Position numbers and translations under genes: made by a program
The notes under the pieces: generated by a model
What the model was told of the DNA's origin: nothing
The model's input: only the letters and a program-made list of their open reading frames with translations
The model's database searches: none
NCBI GenBank assembly: GCA_019057975.1
Contig: JAHLWJ010000343.1
Location: forward strand, 1 to 5,041
DNA length: 5,041 nucleotides
From: Promethearchaeota archaeon
GTDB taxonomy: Archaea; Asgardarchaeota; Lokiarchaeia; Sigynarchaeales; SOKP01
Direction: 5' to 3'
Shown: in pieces, positions 1 to 2,699 of the stretch
Position numbering within the stretch: the first letter of the stretch is position 1
Layout of the letters: the number at the start of each line of letters is the position of its first letter

Positions 1-13
1 GCCCAATTTTATC

Positions 14-25
14 TGGTTCTAACCA
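14..25. repeat. Short inverted repeat upstream of leader copy 1
   Basis: Five-base arms TGGTT and AACCA are separated by CT. It lies 25 bases upstream of leader copy 1. It is short enough to arise by chance, and is listed because the other two leader copies also have an inverted repeat just upstream. The GGTT/AACC ends match the outer ends of the palindrome at 762-783. No function can be assigned. Confidence 0.25.
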
Positions 26-50
26 CATCACATATTAGAATCGCTTATAC

Positions 51-155
51 GATTGCAAAAATTCGGTCTAAATCATTTTTTAAGATAGTAAACAGTTTTG
101 TTTTACAAATCAAATATTTTTATGATTTGTTAAAAATTTGAATTAAAAGTGAAAT
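51..155 (+). promoter_or_regulatory. Conserved leader element, copy 1 (upstream of the four-helix membrane protein gene)
   Basis: This is the first of three copies of an intergenic element of about 105 bp (others at 799-901 and 2594-2699). Positions 51-111 align without gaps to 799-859 with 54 of 61 identical, and to 2594-2654 with 48 of 61. The shared blocks are a GATTG start, GTCTAAAT, a T-run followed by TAAG, an AGTTTTGTTTTACAAATC-like block, a TTTGTTAAAAATTT-like A/T block and a terminal GTGA. GTAAA (88-92) and TTTAC (102-106) can form a 5-bp stem. Unlike the other copies, its GTGA (149-152) is not followed six bases later by a start codon (AAA stands there), and the gene begins only at 241. 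It is either a promoter and long 5' leader or a copy that lost its original gene. Confidence 0.7.
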
Positions 156-204
156 AAAAAATCAAAATTAAACTCTTGGGTACAGTTCTTTAAATTTCAC
201 TTTT
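145..204. repeat. Perfect 11-bp inverted repeat in the 5' spacer of the first gene
   Basis: AAAAGTGAAAT at 145-155 is the exact reverse complement of ATTTCACTTTT at 194-204, with a 38-base spacer. The left arm contains the terminal GTGA of leader copy 1. If transcribed, the arms could pair and hide that GTGA, leaving the GGTGA at 230-234 exposed. The arms are A/T-rich, so the stem would be weak. Regulation by this structure is inference. Confidence 0.45.
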
Positions 205-229
205 CTATTAAAGAATCTAAAAAAATGTT

Positions 230-234
230 GGTGA
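230..234 (+). promoter_or_regulatory. Ribosome-binding site GGTGA deciding a GTG start
   Basis: GGTGA is complementary to the ATCACCTCC tail of archaeal 16S rRNA and ends six bases before the GTG at 241. An in-frame TGA at 232-234 overlaps the site, so no start codon further upstream is possible. This fixes the unusual GTG start of the downstream gene. Confidence 0.7.
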
Positions 235-240
235 ATAATA

Positions 241-627
241 GTGGGACGAATAAAAGGGATTTTAGCCATATCGATTGGGATTTATATTTTAATTACGTTC
301 CTCGGTATAATATTTCAAGTTTTAAGTATTCGACCAGATATAGCAATTGCTTTCATAGTTAATTTTATAGTTTTTTGGATTTTTACATTTCTGATCCCTG
401 GAATACTTTCAATAGCAAGATATAAAATAAGCGATAAGTCGAAGTGGTGGTATATGATTGCCCCGGTAGCTTCACTTTTAATGTTAGTCTATATGATATT
501 GATAATAAGTTTTTACGGAGATAATTTTTGGAATTATTTCGCTCAATATTTTATTTATGCCATAGGAGCATCAATACTCCTAAGTCTTATAATCATTTGC
601 TATGCCCATCAGGAGGGTGGTTTCTGA
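241..627 (+). CDS. Small four-helix integral membrane protein, unknown function
   Basis: This is a 128-residue protein starting at GTG. The start is supported by GGTGA six bases upstream and by an in-frame stop at 232-234. Four hydrophobic segments are visible, at about residues 6-28, 33-58, 70-92 and 102-121. The basic N-terminus (GRIK) and the basic loop between helices 2 and 3 (RYKISDKSK, 60-68) suggest both termini and that loop are cytoplasmic. No catalytic, metal-binding or transporter motif is recognisable, and I cannot name a family. Aromatic residues cluster at helix ends (FWIF, KWWYM, NFWNYF), as is usual at membrane interfaces. The gene stands alone: it is preceded by leader copy 1 and followed by a T11 tract, so it is probably monocistronic. 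It shares an upstream element with the two surface-protein genes downstream, which hints at an envelope-related role, but this is only inference. Confidence 0.75.
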   Translation: MGRIKGILAISIGIYILITFLGIIFQVLSIRPDIAIAFIVNFIVFWIFTFLIPGILSIARYKISDKSKWWYMIAPVASLLMLVYMILIISFYGDNFWNYFAQYFIYAIGASILLSLIIICYAHQEGGF

Positions 628-671
628 ATTATTACCAAAAAAAACTCCGAACTGCTTAAAAAATTAATTTT

Positions 672-706
672 ATCTGAATCAGATTAATATACAAATTTTT
701 TTTTTT
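672..706 (+). terminator. T11 terminator tract with short inverted repeat
   Basis: Eleven consecutive T lie at 696-706, followed by more T-rich sequence to about 720. They sit 69 bases after the stop codon at 627. ATCTGA (672-677) and TCAGAT (679-684) form an inverted repeat with a one-base centre just before the tract; as RNA only about four pairs could close. Archaeal RNA polymerase terminates at T-runs without needing a strong hairpin, so the T-run is the main evidence. Confidence 0.65.
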
Positions 707-747
707 AATTTTCTTATTTTAAAATTAATCCAAATTGAATAATTACT

Positions 748-762
748 CACTGCTTAGTGCAG
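748..762. repeat. Overlapping small hairpins abutting the palindrome
   Basis: CACT (748-751) can pair with AGTG (756-759) around GCTT. Alternatively CTGC (750-753) can pair with GCAG (759-762) around TTAGT. The two are mutually exclusive and run directly into the 22-bp palindrome. They are short and may be chance, but the density of symmetry in 748-783 is higher than in the surrounding spacer. Confidence 0.25.
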
Positions 763-783
763 GTTAAATGATATCATTTAACC
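762..783. promoter_or_regulatory. Perfect 22-bp palindrome, candidate operator
   Basis: GGTTAAATGAT at 762-772 is followed at once by its exact reverse complement ATCATTTAACC at 773-783. It ends 15 bases before leader copy 2 and 121 bases before the start codon at 905. A perfect two-fold site of two helical turns is typical of binding sites for dimeric winged-helix or ribbon-helix-helix regulators. It lies well downstream of the T-run ending the previous gene, so it is not an obvious terminator. The regulator is not in this window, and the role as operator is inferred. Confidence 0.5.
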
Positions 784-798
784 CTAATTCATTTATAA

Positions 799-901
799 GA
801 TTGTAAAAAATCAGTCTAAATCTTTTTTTAAGTCAGTAAATAGTTTTGTTTTACAAATCTTATCTTTTTGTGATTTAATAAAAATTTTAATTTAGTGAAA
901 A
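799..901 (+). promoter_or_regulatory. Conserved leader element, copy 2 (upstream of the eight-repeat protein gene)
   Basis: This is the second copy of the shared element. Positions 799-859 match copy 1 at 54 of 61 and copy 3 at 49 of 61 bases, without gaps. Its A/T block GATTTAATAAAAATTTTAA at 872-890 is identical to 2664-2682 in copy 3. GTAAA (836-840) and TTTAC (850-854) can pair. ATTTATAA at 791-798, just before the element, is a candidate TATA box that would place most of the element in the 5' untranslated RNA. Alternatively the A/T block itself is the TATA box and the message is almost leaderless. The GTGA at the 3' end argues for the first reading. Confidence 0.75.
895..898 (+). promoter_or_regulatory. 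Ribosome-binding site GTGA favouring the second of two ATGs
   Basis: GTGA ends three bases before the ATG at 902 and six bases before the ATG at 905. The other two genes in the window both have six bases between GGTGA or GTGA and the start codon, so 905 is the better-spaced start. Confidence 0.5.
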
Positions 902-904
902 ATG

Positions 905-2491
905 ATGAGAAAAAAAAAATTAAAAGTTTTAGTATTGATATTATTTTTGCTTTTACCAATAGAAATTATTACAAGTTCTTATACTAATAAGTTTCCTTTT
1001 TTATTAGTACAATCAGACGAAGAAATAGCAAAAACTGAAATAAAAATGTCACTGAATTCTTTTGGAATTGATTGGTTACCGGACGGGACGCCTATAAGTA
1101 CGGCAAACAATAGCCAAAGGAATCCTCAAATTTGTAGCGATGGAGCTGGGGGTGCGATCATCACGTGGCAGGACTATAGAAGCGGATCGAATTACGATAT
1201 TTACGCGCAGAGAATTGATTCCTCCGGAAACTTACAGTGGACCGCTGATGGTGTAGTTATATGTACAGCAAGTGATAGCCAATATAGACCTGAAATATGT
1301 AGCGACGGAGCTGGGGGTGCGATCATCACATGGTACGACTATAGAAGCGGATTATACTCAGACATTTACGCGCAGAGAGTTAATCACTTAGGTAATATAC
1401 AATGGACTATAAATGGCACAGCTATCTGCACAGCAGGCGAATCCCAATTAGAGTCTCAATTATGCAGTAATGGGGCAGGTGGTGCAATCATTACTTGGAT
1501 TGACTATAGAAGTGGATCTAATTACGATATTTATGTTCAAGAAGTTAGTTCTTCCGGAGGTATCGAGTGGAATATCAATGGTACAGCTATATGCACAGTA
1601 AATAATGACCAAGTTAATCCTCAGATATTTAGCGATGGATCGGGAGGTGCGATCATTACCTGGAAGGGTGCGGGTATTTACGCACAGAGAATTGATTCCT
1701 CCGGAAATTTAAAGTGGACTGTAAATGGCACAGCTATCTGCACAGCAAATGGTGACAAAAGAATTCCTCAATTATGCAGTAATGGGGCAGGTGGTGCAAT
1801 CATTACTTGGTTTGACTATAGAAGTGGATCTAATTACGATATTTATGTTCAAGAAGTTAGTTCTTCCGGAGGTATCGAGTGGAATATCAATGGTACAGCC
1901 ATATGTACAGCAAATGGTGACCAATATGCTCCTCAATTATGTAGCGATGGATCGGGAGGTGCAATAATTACATGGTACGATGGTAGAAGTGGATCCACTG
2001 GTCGTAATATTTACTCTCAGTCTATAAATTCCTCTGGAAATATACAGTGGACTAACAATGGCGTAGCTATATGTACTGCCAATAATGACCAATGGGTCCC
2101 TCAATTGTGTAGCGATGGATCGGGGGGTGCGATAATTTCATGGTACGATAATAGAAATATCGATATAACAGGTCGAGATATTTATGTTCAGCTTATTAAT
2201 TCCGCAGGAAATGTCTTGTGGATATCCAACGGTTTAGCTATATGCACAGTAAATAATGACCAAATTAATCCTCATATATGCAGCGATGGAGCAGGAGGTG
2301 CGATAATTACATGGAACGATGGTAGAAGTGAAAACGACGATATTTATGCGCAACATATAAAATCGCCAGAATTAGAAGGTGGGGAGATTCCCTTTGTGAT
2401 CATTGTTGCTATCGTTTCCTTCATTGGAATTGCAGTACTTATTGGCATAGCAACAACTTTAATAATTAAGAAACGCCGTAAAATTGAATAA
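905..2491 (+). CDS. Membrane-anchored extracellular protein of eight ~55-residue repeats, probable beta-propeller
   Basis: This is a 528-residue protein from the ATG at 905. The ATG at 902 would add one Met, but 905 has the six-base spacing from GTGA. Residues 1-25 look like a signal peptide: MRKKK, then a Leu/Ile/Val core. Eight tandem repeats follow, beginning at Trp57, 112, 167, 222, 271, 326, 382 and 439 and ending near 487. Each repeat reads roughly W-x2-NG-x-AICTA, then PQ-I/L-CSDG, GGAIITW-x-D-x-R-SG, DIYAQ and a Gly turn. Repeats of this kind occur in many secreted bacterial and archaeal proteins (recalled, not searched). Four short strands per repeat fit propeller blades, and LNSFGID just before Trp57 could supply the closing strand. 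Residues 495-521 form one membrane helix followed by KKRRK, giving an outside domain and a tiny cytoplasmic tail. No catalytic motif is seen; ligand or partner binding at the cell surface is inferred. Repeat 4 lacks six residues of the DYRSG loop. Confidence 0.85.
   Translation: MRKKKLKVLVLILFLLLPIEIITSSYTNKFPFLLVQSDEEIAKTEIKMSLNSFGIDWLPDGTPISTANNSQRNPQICSDGAGGAIITWQDYRSGSNYDIYAQRIDSSGNLQWTADGVVICTASDSQYRPEICSDGAGGAIITWYDYRSGLYSDIYAQRVNHLGNIQWTINGTAICTAGESQLESQLCSNGAGGAIITWIDYRSGSNYDIYVQEVSSSGGIEWNINGTAICTVNNDQVNPQIFSDGSGGAIITWKGAGIYAQRIDSSGNLKWTVNGTAICTANGDKRIPQLCSNGAGGAIITWFDYRSGSNYDIYVQEVSSSGGIEWNINGTAICTANGDQYAPQLCSDGSGGAIITWYDGRSGSTGRNIYSQSINSSGNIQWTNNGVAICTANNDQWVPQLCSDGSGGAIISWYDNRNIDITGRDIYVQLINSAGNVLWISNGLAICTVNNDQINPHICSDGAGGAIITWNDGRSENDDIYAQHIKSPELEGGEIPFVIIVAIVSFIGIAVLIGIATTLIIKKRRKIE
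1073..2365 (+). repeat. Eight tandem coding repeats of about 165 bp
   Basis: Units start at 1073, 1238, 1403, 1568, 1715, 1880, 2048 and 2219, with lengths of 55, 55, 55, 49, 55, 56, 57 and about 49 codons. Length changes fall in the loop after the ITW-x-D strand: repeat 4 is shortened there (WKGAG), while repeats 6 and 7 are extended (STGRN, IDITGRD). The GGAI-I-S/T-W core is present in all eight. Repeats 1 and 2 keep near-identical DNA at 165-base spacing, for example 1133-1187 against 1298-1352. Conservation at protein level throughout shows the array is under selection as coding sequence. Confidence 0.9.
1411..1912 (+). repeat. Near-identical internal duplication, repeats 3 and 5 (offset 312 bp)
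   Basis: Positions 1411-1435 and 1723-1747 are identical. Positions 1455-1587 match 1767-1899 with a single difference (A1499 against T1811, Ile against Phe). Identity fades after about 1600/1912. The offset of 312 bases equals repeat 3 plus repeat 4. Other repeat pairs differ at many synonymous sites, so this pair was copied or homogenised recently. Confidence 0.85.
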
Positions 2492-2505
2492 AAACTAAAT
2501 TCATC

Positions 2506-2524
2506 TTTTCTTTTTTCTTAATTT
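2506..2524 (+). terminator. T-rich terminator after the eight-repeat gene
   Basis: A pyrimidine-rich stretch with T4 at 2506-2509, T6 at 2511-2516 and further T lies 15 bases after the stop codon at 2489-2491. No hairpin precedes it. This fits intrinsic archaeal termination and suggests the next gene has its own promoter. Confidence 0.55.
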
Positions 2525-2560
2525 CTAATTATCGAAGCATCAAAAGTTAACAAACCTATT

Positions 2561-2592
2561 CATTAAATCGATATAAAAATGATAATTTAATG
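2561..2592. repeat. Inverted repeat immediately upstream of leader copy 3
   Basis: CATTAAAT (2561-2568) is the exact reverse complement of ATTTAATG (2585-2592), with a 16-base spacer. The right arm ends one base before leader copy 3. It resembles the 762-783 palindrome in containing TTAAAT/ATTTAA halves but has a wide spacer and A/T-rich arms, so it may be chance. Confidence 0.35.
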
Positions 2593-2593
2593 T

Positions 2594-2699
2594 GATTGTA
2601 AAAATTCAGTCTAAATTATTTTATAAGTCAACAAGCAGTTATATTCTGCAAATCTTAATTTTTGATTTAATAAAAATTTTAAAAAAAAAGTGAAATTCA
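2594..2699 (+). promoter_or_regulatory. Conserved leader element, copy 3 (upstream of the LVIVD propeller gene)
   Basis: This is the third copy of the shared element. Positions 2594-2654 match copy 2 at 49 of 61 and copy 1 at 48 of 61 bases. A two-base gap near 2658 is followed by the 19-base block GATTTAATAAAAATTTTAA (2664-2682), identical to copy 2. The stem differs from the other copies: GCAG (2635-2638) pairs with CTGC (2646-2649) around a seven-base loop, shifted four bases on its left side. A run of nine A (2681-2689) precedes the GTGA at 2690-2693. Confidence 0.7.
2690..2693 (+). promoter_or_regulatory. Ribosome-binding site GTGA for the LVIVD propeller gene
   Basis: GTGA ends six bases before the ATG at 2700. 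The spacing is the same as for the first gene and for the preferred start of the second. It forms the 3' end of leader copy 3. Confidence 0.55.

Noticed and set aside
225..240. ATG at 225 and GTG at 231 as starts of the first gene
   Set aside because: Both are out of frame with the membrane protein, and an in-frame TGA at 232-234 blocks extension upstream of 235.
672..706. Bacterial-type Rho-independent terminator
   Set aside because: The inverted repeat before the T-run has a one-base centre and A/T-rich arms, so the RNA stem would be about four pairs. The T-run alone fits archaeal termination better.
902..904. ATG at 902 as the start of the second gene
   Set aside because: It lies only three bases from GTGA, whereas ATG 905 has the six-base spacing used by both other genes. 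The difference is one residue and cannot be settled from sequence alone.
1725..1967. An 80-codon open frame in a second + frame inside the eight-repeat gene
   Set aside because: It lies wholly within the repeat array, and its own periodicity mirrors the coding repeats. It has no ribosome-binding site of its own, so it is a shadow frame.
1073..2365. Possible CRISPR array or non-coding tandem repeat
   Set aside because: The units are about 165 bp, keep one open frame throughout and vary mainly at synonymous or loop positions. There are no short identical repeats with unique spacers.
1073..2365. Asp-box (sialidase-type S-x-D-x-G-x-x-W) repeats
   Set aside because: The repeats have SDG-x-GGAI-I-T-W, where the spacing from Asp-Gly to Trp is too long for the Asp-box pattern, and no sialidase catalytic residues are visible.
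51..2699. The leader copies as terminal repeats of an insertion sequence or transposon
   Set aside because: They are direct repeats, no transposase or recombinase is encoded between them, no target-site duplications are visible, and copies 2 and 3 are locked to start codons.
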